From assembly GCA_963759115.1 (NCBI GenBank), contig CAVWXT010000006.1, forward strand, positions 1,488,001 to 1,552,000: DNA of 64,000 nt, given 5' to 3'. Positions 8,021 through 16,699 of the stretch are shown in pieces (position 1 is the first letter of the stretch; every line of letters starts with the position of its first letter). Origin of the DNA: CAVWXT01 sp963759115. Lineage in GTDB: Bacteria; Planctomycetota; Planctomycetia; Pirellulales; Thermoguttaceae. The translations under genes and the position numbers were made by a program. Under the pieces are notes generated by a model. The model had not been told where the DNA came from. It saw only the letters and a list, made by a program, of their open reading frames with translations, and did no database searches.

Positions 8021-8284
8021 ATGGGCGCATTTGGCCCGCTGCTTTGGCTGATCATTGCGGCGATCATCTTTCTGTTGTTCGGCAACCGCTTACCGGACGT
8101 GCTGGGTCAATTGTGGCGACGTGACCCGATTCAATGGCAGTTTTTCATGCTCCAAGAAACGATGAACCAGGGTGAACGAGAACGGCGAGTGCGTGCCGGT
8201 CTTCGATGGCTTATGTCGTGGCGAGGCGTGCTGACGATAGCACTTCTGCTCCTGCTAACGGCCCTGCTGATCCGGCACGTGTGA
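8021..8284 (+). CDS. Small TatA-like membrane protein
   Basis: 87 residues. The N-terminal membrane helix is followed by FGNRLPDVLGQLWR, matching the FGxxxLP...G hinge of the TatA/TatB/Hcf106 family of the twin-arginine export system. An amphipathic Arg/Glu-rich stretch and a second hydrophobic segment at the C-terminus (LLLLLTALLIRHV) follow, and that second segment is not typical of TatA. It may therefore be a TatA-derived protein with a new role. The start follows GGGGAGCGCTGAC. It is linked to the DUF2007-like gene upstream. Confidence 0.6.
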   Translation: MGAFGPLLWLIIAAIIFLLFGNRLPDVLGQLWRRDPIQWQFFMLQETMNQGERERRVRAGLRWLMSWRGVLTIALLLLLTALLIRHV

Positions 8285-8700
8285 GGTCTGGCACATTTGG
8301 CGGGGGCCGCTAGCTGGTGTCAGACGGAGTCGGGGCGGGCGTTTGGGAAATCTCGTGAGATTTGAGACTGCCGCCGTCGTCTCACCGCCGATCTCGCCTC
8401 GGCCAAGGGAAAATGAGACGAGAGCGGTTGCCAGATGTTGTTTGTCAAGACGGAGTTGCGACGACGGGGCGACGAGTTGTCTCAATTCTCACGAGATCCG
8501 CCAAACGCCCGCCCGTGGTCGTGTGGTGGGTGAGATACGGTGCGACTTGTCGCAACTGCTCGATCTCACGGGCAAGGCAATGGGACGGGCGGCCCGTTGT
8601 CGGAAGTCGGCTGCCAAAGGGCAGTTGCGACTCAGGAAACACTCCTTGTCTCAAATCTCACGAGATCCGGGAAACGCCAACGCCTCCTCTTGGCCCACCA
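8285..8700. repeat. Cluster of palindromic repeats (copy 1)
   Basis: This gene-free stretch holds three arms of one family. At 8335-8368 the arm contains the perfect 16-bp palindrome AAATCTCGTGAGATTT. At 8479-8511 and 8648-8678 the same arm appears inverted, around CTCACGAGATCCG and then AAACGCC. Blocks AGTTGCGAC lie before the inverted arms. The left edge, TGGTGTCAGA followed by GGGGCGGGCGTTT, matches the left edge of the cluster at 21.8 kb. The layout (opposite arms 110-280 nt apart) would fold into a long hairpin if transcribed. Confidence 0.65.
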
Positions 8701-8865
8701 GCTACCGTTGGGCCAGTACGATGTCGGGAACACGGCTGTTTCCGAGATGGCGAAGGATGTCTGTTGTCACCCAACCCCGGTGGCAGTGAGCGTATCAACG
8801 GCTGGAACTGACCTTGCCCAAAGGGGCTCCGATGATGGAAAATGCCGTCCATCAGGAGGATGGCG

Positions 8866-9702
8866 ATGATGAAGGGCTTCTTGTTCACCGTAGCGATCTG
8901 TGCGTGGCTCTCGTGCAATTCCATTGCTGTCGGCCAAGGGGGTGGGATGGGCGGCGGCATGGGTGGTGGTGGCAAGGGACATGGCGGCATGGGCAGTTCG
9001 GCAGGCTCGGATCGCCGCAACGCCCCCTCAGATTATTATCGTGGTGCGGCTCCCCCACCCACGCAAATCATTCTCACGCCTCACGGAGGCGAGTACCTTT
9101 TGACCGAGACAAACCATTATGAAATCGTTTACATGCCGCTCCAGACCCGCATCTACGTGTTCGACAGCAAAATGAAGCCCCTCAGCGCTCGGGATGTACA
9201 TGCCCAGATGTCGCTGAAAGTTTCGGCGGAGAACACGCCCCAGTGGATTCCTTTTCAATACGTTGGCATGCCTGCGGGGTCAGCCGAGCAGGATTATGTG
9301 GTTGCGGTCTTTGATAACCGGCAACTGACGGACGAGGACACCCCAATCGCCTTAGAGTTTTCCGGACTTCCAAATCAGCACAAAGCGACTTCGCCGTTCA
9401 CTTCCCTGTTCAAGTCTGGCCCTGGCGACAAGACGACCATTTCTTTCAATCCGACGTTCTCCCCTTCGAAGATCCGTCCCTACGTGGCAAGAGTCCTGCT
9501 CACCGAGGCCGACCGTGACGGGGTCATGCGGCAAAGGATGTGCCCGGTGTCGGGGCAGATGCTTGGCAGCAGAGGGCCGATCACTAAGGTGTACATCGCC
9601 GACCATCCCCTGTATTTGTCGGGGGAGGACTGCATTGCGGCGGTCAAGGACGCACCCGAGAAATACCTGCCTCAACCGGTCACGCCGATGCCTGCCCGGT
9701 GA
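8866..9702 (+). CDS. Secreted protein with C-terminal heavy-metal/YHS-like motif
   Basis: The start is placed at the Met six bases after AGGAGG (MMKGFLFTVAICAWLSC), giving a clear signal peptide cleaved near VGQ. A Gly/Met-rich linker follows (GGGMGGGMGGGG). Toward the C-terminus a segment with CPVSGQMLGSRGPITKV and then GEDCIAAVKDAPEKYL resembles the CPVxG...C modules found in planctomycete periplasmic proteins and related to YHS/metal-binding domains. The role may be metal handling in the periplasm. The middle part is not recognised. Confidence 0.65.
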   Translation: MMKGFLFTVAICAWLSCNSIAVGQGGGMGGGMGGGGKGHGGMGSSAGSDRRNAPSDYYRGAAPPPTQIILTPHGGEYLLTETNHYEIVYMPLQTRIYVFDSKMKPLSARDVHAQMSLKVSAENTPQWIPFQYVGMPAGSAEQDYVVAVFDNRQLTDEDTPIALEFSGLPNQHKATSPFTSLFKSGPGDKTTISFNPTFSPSKIRPYVARVLLTEADRDGVMRQRMCPVSGQMLGSRGPITKVYIADHPLYLSGEDCIAAVKDAPEKYLPQPVTPMPAR

Positions 9703-9765
9703 ATGCCGTTCCGGTGAAGAGCGAGCCCATTGCTCATTTGACTGCTTGGTTCAAAGAGTGGAACG

Positions 9766-10653
9766 ATGGCCGACAACCGTCCGATCTTCGTTATCAGCGA
9801 CCTGCACATGGGCGACGGAGGCCCGAGGGACAACTTCGCACTCGGCGACCGGGAGGAGCAACTGGGGCTGTTCCTCGATTACGTCAACCAGCAGCAGGGG
9901 GAGCTTATCGTCCTGGGCGATCTGTTCGAGTTCTGGCAGATGAACCCAAGTAAGATTGTCATTCGACACAAGTTGCTGCTGGATCGGTTTGCGGCAATGA
10001 ACGCCATCTACGTGGTCGGCAACCACGATGTTGACTTCGACCATTTCATCGGCACGGGGTTTCTGTCCCATCCGCTTTTCAAGAGAATGTCTCGCCCATT
10101 CGAGAGGGAGATCGGCGGAAAGCGGTTCAAGTTCATGCACGGGCACGAGGTCGATTCGTTCAACTCGGGCGATGAGCCGGGAAAGGGAAGAGTCTGCTGC
10201 ATCCTGGCGGGAATGGGGGAAGACAAGAACGGGTCGCCGGTGCTACCCAATGGCGAGTTTGTGGAAGATCACCTGGAGGAAATCGGAGACATTCTTGAAG
10301 CCATTGCGGGCCACTTCAAAGGGGCTGAAACTCGGCTCACGGGCTGGTGGGATCGGCTTCGTAGTTGCCGGACACGGGGCGATGTGGCAAGGCACCTTAC
10401 CCCTGCTCAAAATCCGGATCGGGCCAAGGAGATGCTTGCGCTGTACTATGAGGACATGGAAGATTGCGGTTACGATGTCCTCATCGCCGGGCACACTCAC
10501 CATCCTGGGCGCATTGACGACTGGTACTTTAACAGTGGCACCTGGGCCAGAAAGACGAACAACTTCGTGCAGGTCAGCCCGGCCGGTAACGCCGCCGTCT
10601 TCGACTGGGTGGACGGTCGCCCCGTCCCCAACGGCACGGTCCTGCAAATGTGA
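9766..10653 (+). CDS. Calcineurin-like metallophosphoesterase (LpxH-like)
   Basis: All metal-binding motifs of the family are present: ISDLHMGDGG near residue 11, LGDLFEFW near 51, VGNHDVDF near 85, HGHEVD near 125 and IAGHTHHPG near 241. The DLFEFW and GNHD motifs resemble UDP-2,3-diacylglucosamine diphosphatase (LpxH), which acts in lipid A synthesis. The 295-residue length is above the usual ~240, so a different phosphodiester substrate is possible. No signal peptide is seen, so it should be cytosolic. It converges with the VanZ-like gene. Confidence 0.8.
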   Translation: MADNRPIFVISDLHMGDGGPRDNFALGDREEQLGLFLDYVNQQQGELIVLGDLFEFWQMNPSKIVIRHKLLLDRFAAMNAIYVVGNHDVDFDHFIGTGFLSHPLFKRMSRPFEREIGGKRFKFMHGHEVDSFNSGDEPGKGRVCCILAGMGEDKNGSPVLPNGEFVEDHLEEIGDILEAIAGHFKGAETRLTGWWDRLRSCRTRGDVARHLTPAQNPDRAKEMLALYYEDMEDCGYDVLIAGHTHHPGRIDDWYFNSGTWARKTNNFVQVSPAGNAAVFDWVDGRPVPNGTVLQM

Positions 10654-10680
10654 AGGGACGTTCCCGGCATCGTTCCCGAT

Positions 10681-11064
10681 CTAGTCAGGATCAGTCTTCA
10701 GATGACGCCCCAACGTGCGGAGACCCAGCCAATAGATGCCTGCGCCAGCAGCAATGCCGAGGATGTTCTCGACGCCATCCATTACTCGGGCAGTGCGGTG
10801 GGGAACAAGGAGTTGCAGTGTTTCCGTGGTGATGCCATACACCACGAGGAGAACGATCAGGGGCCACCAGAGACGTTTCGACCACCGGCTTGCATGAACC
10901 AGGACACTCAGAATGGTGAAGGCAATCAGGTGGATTCCGAACTTGCCCCAGGGAAAAATGGGGACTCTTTCGAGGCCGACCATTGCGGCTGGGTCAGGCA
11001 CCAGGAGCAGCACCGTCAGGAATATCCAGTAACAGTAGCAGGCAAGCTGAGCGATAATCCGCAC
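10681..11064 (-). CDS. VanZ-like membrane protein
   Basis: About 127 residues with four hydrophobic segments and the family features WGKFGIHLIAFTILS and YGITTETLQLLVPHRTARVMDGVENILG, typical of VanZ-like proteins. The GTG start is chosen because AGGAGG lies seven bases upstream; the frame is open further back but without a site. VanZ-like proteins are of uncertain function (teicoplanin resistance in enterococci). A TGACACCAG sequence overlaps the ribosome-binding site, similar to the leader motif of the first 7 kb. Confidence 0.75.
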   Translation of the reverse strand: MRIIAQLACYCYWIFLTVLLLVPDPAAMVGLERVPIFPWGKFGIHLIAFTILSVLVHASRWSKRLWWPLIVLLVVYGITTETLQLLVPHRTARVMDGVENILGIAAGAGIYWLGLRTLGRHLKTDPD

Positions 11065-11189
11065 GACGAAGCCTCCTGGTGTCACGATGGCTACGGCGTC
11101 CCAATTATACTGTGTGGAAGCGTGGGGTGACACGAACCGAGATTGGCCGAGCCGACCACCGAAATCACTTCCCGGCAGTGACACGCCTG

Positions 11190-11672
11190 TCATTGCGGGA
11201 CGCATGGAACCGTGACCATGTCGCTACCTGCCAACACGATGGCCTCGATGTTGGGTGAGCACGAGCGGCAGCGAGCGACATGTTCAATGGCTTCGTCCAG
11301 ATTCCAGCCCTGCTTCCAATGCAGGTAAGCAATGACGACACTGGGCGACCGGCCCGCACCAACAGTGCAGTGGATGTAGACCCTGCCGCTCTCCTTTAGC
11401 AAGGCATCCAATTCTTGCACGCATTGGGAGAGCTTCTTCCGCAAATCCAGGCCGTCGAAATCCCTGACGGGAACTCGCCGAACCATGATTCCCACCTCGT
11501 GGCAATGGCATTCCAACCGCTTCCAGTCCATATCCCAGTAGTCAAGATCGTTGTCGGTCTGCAAGCTCAGAATGGCGGTGATCCCGTACTCTGCTTTCAG
11601 ATGGTCGATATCGTCGGTGCTGGTCGGGCATGAGCCGACGAAGAGGCGAGGCACGACTTGGCTGAGATCCAT
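11190..11672 (-). CDS. Dual-specificity protein phosphatase
   Basis: The active-site loop HCTVGAGRS (HCxxGxxRS/T) places the nucleophile near Cys102 and the phosphate-binding Arg near 108. An Asp in VRDFDG about 30 residues before is the likely general acid. At 160 residues this is a compact DUSP/PTP domain with no extra module. The start MDLSQVVPRLF follows GGGAGACTGGTC. It probably dephosphorylates protein Ser/Thr/Tyr residues in the cytosol. Confidence 0.85.
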   Translation of the reverse strand: MDLSQVVPRLFVGSCPTSTDDIDHLKAEYGITAILSLQTDNDLDYWDMDWKRLECHCHEVGIMVRRVPVRDFDGLDLRKKLSQCVQELDALLKESGRVYIHCTVGAGRSPSVVIAYLHWKQGWNLDEAIEHVARCRSCSPNIEAIVLAGSDMVTVPCVPQ

Positions 11673-12111
11673 GACCAGTCTCCCTGGGCTGCGGGTGAGA
11701 AGGGGCGGCAATGGTATCCCTGGCAAGACTCCCCGTCAATGCAGCTTCTCCCCCCCCGTGCGAGCGTGCTCATCTCATCTGCGTAGTCTCAGCATCAGAC
11801 CAAATGCGACGGGCAGGCGGTGGTCGCAAGTCCAGCGCCAAGAAGAAGTTGTGGCGACGGCCGGGACGGTTGTCTCAAATCTCACGAGATCCGGCAAACG
11901 CCCGTGCCGCTGGCGAGACCTGCTCGGCGCTGCTGCTCCCTCGATCATCACCGCACCAACTCCAAGACGATACGAACTTTTTGGCGAGATCGGCAAGTTG
12001 TCCGGCAGCGACCGACGATGCCCCCGTTAGGCAAAATTGGCACAACGGGGAAGACGGGGCATCACACTGCCAGTGTATAATGGCGGCATCTGTGACCCCA
12101 AAGGTCGAACC
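11673..12111. repeat. Gene-free stretch with one palindromic repeat copy
   Basis: No credible gene is seen between the phosphatase and the next hypothetical protein. At 11872-11904 lies one arm of the palindromic family (CAAATCTCACGAGATCCGG, then CAAACGCCCG), preceded by GAAGTTGTGGCGAC, as in the clusters at 8.3 and 21.8 kb. The opposite arm is missing here. Confidence 0.6.
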
Positions 12112-12567
12112 ATGAGCATCTACGCCACGCTTTGGTCCATCCAGATTCAAGACCCGGCATCACCATCAACGATGCCCGGTTGGGTCAAGGTGACGGCCCA
12201 AGCCGTCCCGCCTCACATTGGCAGCCCAACGGCTGGCTGCGGCTACGAGAATGGCGACCCCTACGGCGACTTCTTGCCACCGCCTGTTGAGACCAACGAG
12301 GATGGGGAAGCCGAGTACAACCGTGCCGTGGTCTTCGTCACGCACGACACTCGTAAGGGCACCGCACGAAGCGGGCAGGAGTACGTCAACCCGCTACTCG
12401 TTCTGAGCGGCGAGGAATACGCCAAGATGCCGTTCCAGGCGCTCCTGGACAAACTGGAGGAGGCGATTCGTCGTGGCCCACGGGTAGTCATCGAGTATTT
12501 CGACAGCGAAGGCCACACGCATATTGTCCGGGAGGACAAGGAATCCCGTGAGAAGCGAGACAGGTGA
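12112..12567 (+). CDS. Hypothetical protein, 151 aa
   Basis: The family is not recognised. The protein starts MSIYATLWSIQIQDP and contains GWVKVTAQAVPPHIG, a run of prolines, AVVFVTHDTRKGT and an acidic C-terminal helix. The start follows AAAGGTCGAACC. It ends 12 nt before the M24 peptidase start, so the two are probably co-transcribed. Confidence 0.7.
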   Translation: MSIYATLWSIQIQDPASPSTMPGWVKVTAQAVPPHIGSPTAGCGYENGDPYGDFLPPPVETNEDGEAEYNRAVVFVTHDTRKGTARSGQEYVNPLLVLSGEEYAKMPFQALLDKLEEAIRRGPRVVIEYFDSEGHTHIVREDKESREKRDR

Positions 12568-12578
12568 GGGCGGTAGCG

Positions 12579-13757
12579 ATGAACATAGCCGACATTCAGC
12601 AGGCGATTCGAGACAATGGTGGTGACGGGTGGTTGTTCTTCGACATCCACCATCGTGATACCATTGCCTACCGGATACTGGATCTCGACTCCAAGGCATT
12701 CACGACGAGGCGATGGTACTACTTCATCCCGGCAGAAGGCACGCCCACGAAGCTCGTGCATCGGGTGGAAGGAGGGCGGCTCAGCGCCTTGCCCGGCAAC
12801 ACCGTCGTGTATGTCGGCTGGCGGGATCTGCACGAGAAGCTCAAGTCTCTCCTCGACGGCAGGCAGCGGTTATTCATGCAATACTCGCCGATGAACAACA
12901 TCCCAATGGTGTCTTGCGTGGATGCAGGCACGGTGGAATTGGTGCGATCCTTCGGCAAGGATGTCGTCTCCTCTGCCGAGTTGGTGCAGCGGTTCGAGGC
13001 CCGAGTGGACGAGGCTGGCGTGGCATCGCATCGGGCCACTGGTGCGAAGATCCAGAGAATCAAGGACGACGCCTTCCAACTCATCATCCGTTCCATCAAG
13101 TCTGGCCGACGCATCACGGAATACGAGGTGCAGCAGTTCATTCTGGCGGCGTTCGACCGGGAGAATCTCACCTGCGACGGATCGCCCCCGATGGTCGGAG
13201 CCAACGAGCACGCAGCGGACCCACATTTTGAGGTCTCACCTATCGGTAGTGCTGTCATAAAGGAAAATGACCGGGTGCTGATCGACCTGTGGGCAAGGGA
13301 GAACGTGCCCGAGGGCATCTACTACGACATCACCTGGTGCGGCTTCATGGGCAAGAAGCCAGACGAGGAGTATCAACGGCTCTTTGACATTGTGGTCCAG
13401 GCCAGGAACCTTACCAAGCAGTTCATCGCCGAGCGGGTCGCCGGCAGACAACCGGTTCATGGTTGGGAAGCCGACGATGTGTGCCGCAACTATATCGCTG
13501 AGCGTGGGTATGGAGAGTTCTTTGTTCATCGCACGGGCCATTCGATCCACAAGGACGTACATGGCAACGGAGCCACTCTCGACAACCTGGAGACGAAGGA
13601 CGACAGGCGGATTGTTTGGGGAAGCTGCTTCTCGATTGAGCCGGGGATCTACAAGGATGGCATTGGCGTGAGATCGGAGATCGACGTGCTGATCGACAGC
13701 CAGGGGAACCTCAGCGTGGCAGGGCCGGAACAGGACAAGTTGATCCTGCTGGAGTAG
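12579..13757 (+). CDS. M24-family metallopeptidase (Xaa-Pro aminopeptidase-like)
   Basis: A 392-residue protein with an N-terminal creatinase-like domain and a C-terminal pita-bread fold. Metal ligands are recognisable: DLWARE and YYDITW (Asp pair) near residues 235-250, HRTGHSIH near 316, and Glu in FSIEPGIY and SEIDVL. The family cleaves N-terminal residues before proline or related amide bonds using two metal ions. The ATG at 12579 is chosen over a GTG at 12564 because GAGGGCGGTAGCG precedes it. A hairpin terminator follows. Confidence 0.85.
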   Translation: MNIADIQQAIRDNGGDGWLFFDIHHRDTIAYRILDLDSKAFTTRRWYYFIPAEGTPTKLVHRVEGGRLSALPGNTVVYVGWRDLHEKLKSLLDGRQRLFMQYSPMNNIPMVSCVDAGTVELVRSFGKDVVSSAELVQRFEARVDEAGVASHRATGAKIQRIKDDAFQLIIRSIKSGRRITEYEVQQFILAAFDRENLTCDGSPPMVGANEHAADPHFEVSPIGSAVIKENDRVLIDLWARENVPEGIYYDITWCGFMGKKPDEEYQRLFDIVVQARNLTKQFIAERVAGRQPVHGWEADDVCRNYIAERGYGEFFVHRTGHSIHKDVHGNGATLDNLETKDDRRIVWGSCFSIEPGIYKDGIGVRSEIDVLIDSQGNLSVAGPEQDKLILLE

Positions 13758-13775
13758 CAAGGCCCTACGAAATGC

Positions 13776-13808
13776 GAGAAGCCCGCACAGCGAGAGGCGG
13801 GCTTCTCC
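13776..13808 (+). terminator. Rho-independent-type terminator after the M24 gene
   Basis: The inverted repeat GAGAAGCCCGC / GCGGGCTTCTC with an 11-nt loop starts about 20 nt after the stop codon. It is followed by CTG and not by a long T-run, so it may be only partly efficient. Confidence 0.6.
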
Positions 13809-14297
13809 TGTAATGAGAACGACTTTTTCTGACGGAGAGGCGGTACGCCGACCTCAGTCACCGTGCCCTCCAATTTCGGGGTCTTCGGCAAAATCTGTGG
13901 GTGAAAAATGGGCCTACGGGGGATTCGTCCTGGCAAGGTGGATTTTCTGAGGGATGGCAGGGCAAATAAATGACGGTGGAAACAGCCGCAAAACCGGGGT
14001 TTTCTTGTTGTGTAACGGCCCTCGTCGGGTCTCCCACATCTGCAACGCACGGACCTTTGCCACGGAAAAACGGGGATGGAATCTATGAATCAGATCGTTG
14101 AGGCTCCCGAAATCACGAAAACCCCTGAAAATCCAGATTCAAACTGAGTTTCACGGCCCAAATCAACCCACAGATTCTGCCGAGGAGGCCAATTTCGGGC
14201 CAACGGTTTGCGTGAGCCCCCGGAAATGCGCCAAGGCAGTGTCCGTCACGTTGGTCGCAACGTCCAATAGGTCAACTACCGAGGCTCGATAAAACCC
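13809..14297. other. Gene-free stretch before the xylanase gene
   Basis: No gene could be supported. The base composition becomes visibly less GC-rich from about 14.3 kb, where the xylanase begins, so a boundary between host-like and imported DNA may lie here. Confidence 0.4.
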
Positions 14298-14326
14298 TTG
14301 ACACCCTCCCTGCCGCTCGCTAGTGT
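14298..14326 (+). promoter_or_regulatory. Possible promoter of the xylanase gene
   Basis: TTGACA at 14298-14303 is followed after 17 nt by TAGTGT. The -35 box is perfect and the -10 box weak (three of six matches). It stands about 60 nt before the start codon and the spacing is ideal, but no experimental support exists. Confidence 0.3.
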
Positions 14327-14384
14327 AGTACAAGCGACCGAGACCCGTCGTTTGATCCTTTTCACTCTCTACAAGGGTACGAAC

Positions 14385-15587
14385 ATGGCTTTCCGATCAC
14401 TCAACAGCGTTGCCGTAATGAAGACACTAGTGATCTTCTGCTCTTGCGTGACGTTTTCAACGTCCGTGGCTGCTCAACCCGGAACAGGAACTTCTGCCAC
14501 AGAAGGTCTTGCGACTCTCGCCAACAAGATACGACGTGATTTCTATATTGGTTCTTTTGCCAGCGGTCTTAATCCTTCAAGAGAAGATAATAAACAAGCT
14601 GCTGAGTTCTTCAAGAACAACTTCAATATCGTGACAGCAGGTATCTACATGTCGGGCACGCAACGGGAACGTGGTAAATACAACCTAGAGAGAATAGATG
14701 CCCTCGTAGATTATGCAAGTGCCAACAACATCAAAGTGCATTTTCATCCGATGATAGGCGGAGACCTTTACAGTCCGGAGTGGATCAACAAGGGTACCTT
14801 CACAAAAGAAGAGTTAGAGACAGTCATGAGAGACCGGATCACAACCATTTTGACCCGGTACAAAGGCAAAGTTCAATACGTTGATGTTGTTAACGAGGCT
14901 TTAGGTCGAAGTCAAATGACAACCCAAGGTGAATTTGACTGGGCTGGTGCAAAAGGAGGGAACATGTGGATGAAGACCTTGGGTATGTACCAGGGTAAGA
15001 AATGCAAATTCCCTCAATACCTCGTTGACGCTTTCAGGATAGCACGTGAAGTTGGCGACACAACTTTGAGGCTTGTCCTGAATGAAGGTCATGCTAATGC
15101 TACGATAAACAATCCCTGGGGGCCTATCTCTCTGGCTGCGATAAAGGCGTTGAAAGAAGAGGGTATTCCTGTAGATGACGCCGGCATTCAGCTTCATTGC
15201 AACATCAGTGATGGAAAACTGTATGAATGGGGGAACGTGTTGTTCGCTTTTGATGGTTTCGATGCCATGCTGAAGAAATATGAAGAAGCACGAATAGACG
15301 TGCATATCACCGAATGTGATATTTTTATGCCCGCCAATCCGACTGAGGCTGATTTTCAGTTACAAGGGAAATATTATGCCGAAATACTTGAGCACGCCAT
15401 AAAGTCTCCGGCTGTTAAGTCGTTCAAAACATGGGGCTTTACTGACAAGGCTGCTTGGAATAGAGGACGTTGGAATGGAGGAGTGACGAATGGCCATCCT
15501 TTATTGCTAGATGAAGAGTTGAAGCCGAAGCCCGCATATATTCGGCAAGTTGAGATGCTAAGAGCATTAGCGAAAGAGCAAGAGTAG
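14385..15587 (+). CDS. Secreted GH10 endo-1,4-beta-xylanase
   Basis: Glycoside hydrolase family 10 enzymes hydrolyse xylan with two glutamates in a TIM barrel. The acid/base is in VDVVNEALGR near Glu171 and the nucleophile in VHITECD near Glu309; KVHFHPMIGGD and KTWGFTDKAAW are typical of the substrate cleft. A signal peptide (MKTLVIFCSCVTFS, ending AAQ) is present, either from Met12 of this call or as the true start at 14418. There is no carbohydrate-binding module. The codon use is much more AT-rich than in all neighbours, pointing to recent transfer. Confidence 0.85.
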   Translation: MAFRSLNSVAVMKTLVIFCSCVTFSTSVAAQPGTGTSATEGLATLANKIRRDFYIGSFASGLNPSREDNKQAAEFFKNNFNIVTAGIYMSGTQRERGKYNLERIDALVDYASANNIKVHFHPMIGGDLYSPEWINKGTFTKEELETVMRDRITTILTRYKGKVQYVDVVNEALGRSQMTTQGEFDWAGAKGGNMWMKTLGMYQGKKCKFPQYLVDAFRIAREVGDTTLRLVLNEGHANATINNPWGPISLAAIKALKEEGIPVDDAGIQLHCNISDGKLYEWGNVLFAFDGFDAMLKKYEEARIDVHITECDIFMPANPTEADFQLQGKYYAEILEHAIKSPAVKSFKTWGFTDKAAWNRGRWNGGVTNGHPLLLDEELKPKPAYIRQVEMLRALAKEQE

Positions 15588-15920
15588 CACTGAAGGTGGT
15601 TCAAGATGATGGCACCTGCTGGTGCAGCGCTGCGTCGTGGCGTGGACAGGCTGCGATGCGGATCAGCGTCTCATCCGGGGCGACAACTGATGATGTTGAA
15701 AAGAGTGTCTGCAATTCTGCGAGCGGCCAGTGATTGCTGACGAAAGCGAGAGACGCCGCCTGGCGTCCTTTGCGAGCCAGTTCGTCGGCCATCGTTCTCA
15801 GTTCCTTGGGCTGTGAATCGGTGGCGTCGGGTTCCCTGTCCGACCTGCGAGTACATCACGGATACGTCTGGCAAGTGACTCGCTGTAGGCCATCTGCTGC
15901 TCCTTCTGCTGGCTGACACA
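15588..15920 (-). pseudogene. Degenerate region with a TfoX-like N-terminal fragment
   Basis: On the minus strand a frame starting near 15893 reads MAYSESLARRIRDVLAGR and stops after about 31 codons. This resembles the beginning of TfoX N-terminal-domain proteins, but the rest of the domain is missing. It is followed by a 63-codon frame (15601-15792) starting MADELARKGRQAASLAF that is not recognised. The picture fits a truncated gene rather than two intact ones. Confidence 0.35.
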
Positions 15921-15952
15921 CTTTCACGTACTGACGGGTGACCATAAGAGAA

Positions 15953-16135
15953 TTACTCTGGCCGCTCGTGCTCCTCCACCGCCGCCTCGTAGACCGCCAC
16001 GGCCGCCTTCGCCATCATCTCCATCGTGTGATGGGAAGGCAGGAGCGGCAACTTCTTGAGCCCCAGGCGGCCCATGACATCAGCGATTGCCTCTTCGAGT
16101 TTTCTCTCCAGTTTGCGGACAGTCTTGGGGTCCAT
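15953..16135 (-). CDS. Small hypothetical protein, 60 aa
   Basis: MDPKTVRKLERKLEEAI begins a charged helical protein with two Met-His rich turns (SHHTMEMM). The ATG follows CGAGGAGTGACCT, a good ribosome-binding site. No family is recognised. It lies downstream of a membrane-anchored hypothetical gene in the same direction. Confidence 0.6.
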   Translation of the reverse strand: MDPKTVRKLERKLEEAIADVMGRLGLKKLPLLPSHHTMEMMAKAAVAVYEAAVEEHERPE

Positions 16136-16169
16136 AGGTCACTCCTCGTTGCGCTCGGGTGTCCTTCAC

Positions 16170-16583
16170 TCACGATGACGGGTACGGCGTGATCTTGTGT
16201 TTGATGTCCACGATGGTCCCATCCCTGATCGAGACCTGGATCGTCCCTCGATAGCCCGATTCAAAGTACCCACCTGCGTTCAGCCGTTGCATCTTCCCAT
16301 CACTGTCGCTGAACTCGATCTCCAGGTGCGACTCGCCATGGGGACGGATGGTTGCTTCAGCGGATGATCCCGAATCAATGTCCCCCAAGGGATAGGCGAC
16401 CCCTGTAACATGGAGAACGACTGAGCGAATTGGAGTTGTTCCGGTATTCCGTATCGTGACTCGAACTCCCTCTCTTAGCCAATGGAACATCAGCACCCCG
16501 ATTAGTGCGAGCGGGATGAGAACCAGTAGCCAACGTCGCCGTCTTCTGCCCACCGTCACCTTCTTTTTCGCCGCCCTTGCCAT
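16170..16583 (-). CDS. Hypothetical membrane-anchored protein, 137 aa
   Basis: A basic N-terminus (MARAAKKKVTVGRRRRR) is followed by one membrane helix at about residues 18-34 and a beta-rich extracytoplasmic part (VTIRNTGTTPIRSVVLHV ...). This topology suggests a positive-inside anchor with a small periplasmic domain. No family is recognised. Confidence 0.65.
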   Translation of the reverse strand: MARAAKKKVTVGRRRRRWLLVLIPLALIGVLMFHWLREGVRVTIRNTGTTPIRSVVLHVTGVAYPLGDIDSGSSAEATIRPHGESHLEIEFSDSDGKMQRLNAGGYFESGYRGTIQVSIRDGTIVDIKHKITPYPSS

Positions 16584-16699
16584 CGCCTAGTAGCTCCGGT
16601 CACACCAGATCAGTCTCATCTAACAGAACGTAGCAATCGTCAGTTGTCCAGCCCTCCTGCCCCTTGACGTTCACCCACGAATGGAGCTACGGTGATGGC

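Noticed and set aside
8285..8700. CRISPR array
   Set aside because: The repeats are in opposite orientations with irregular 110-170 nt spacing and share flanks; no cas gene is near.
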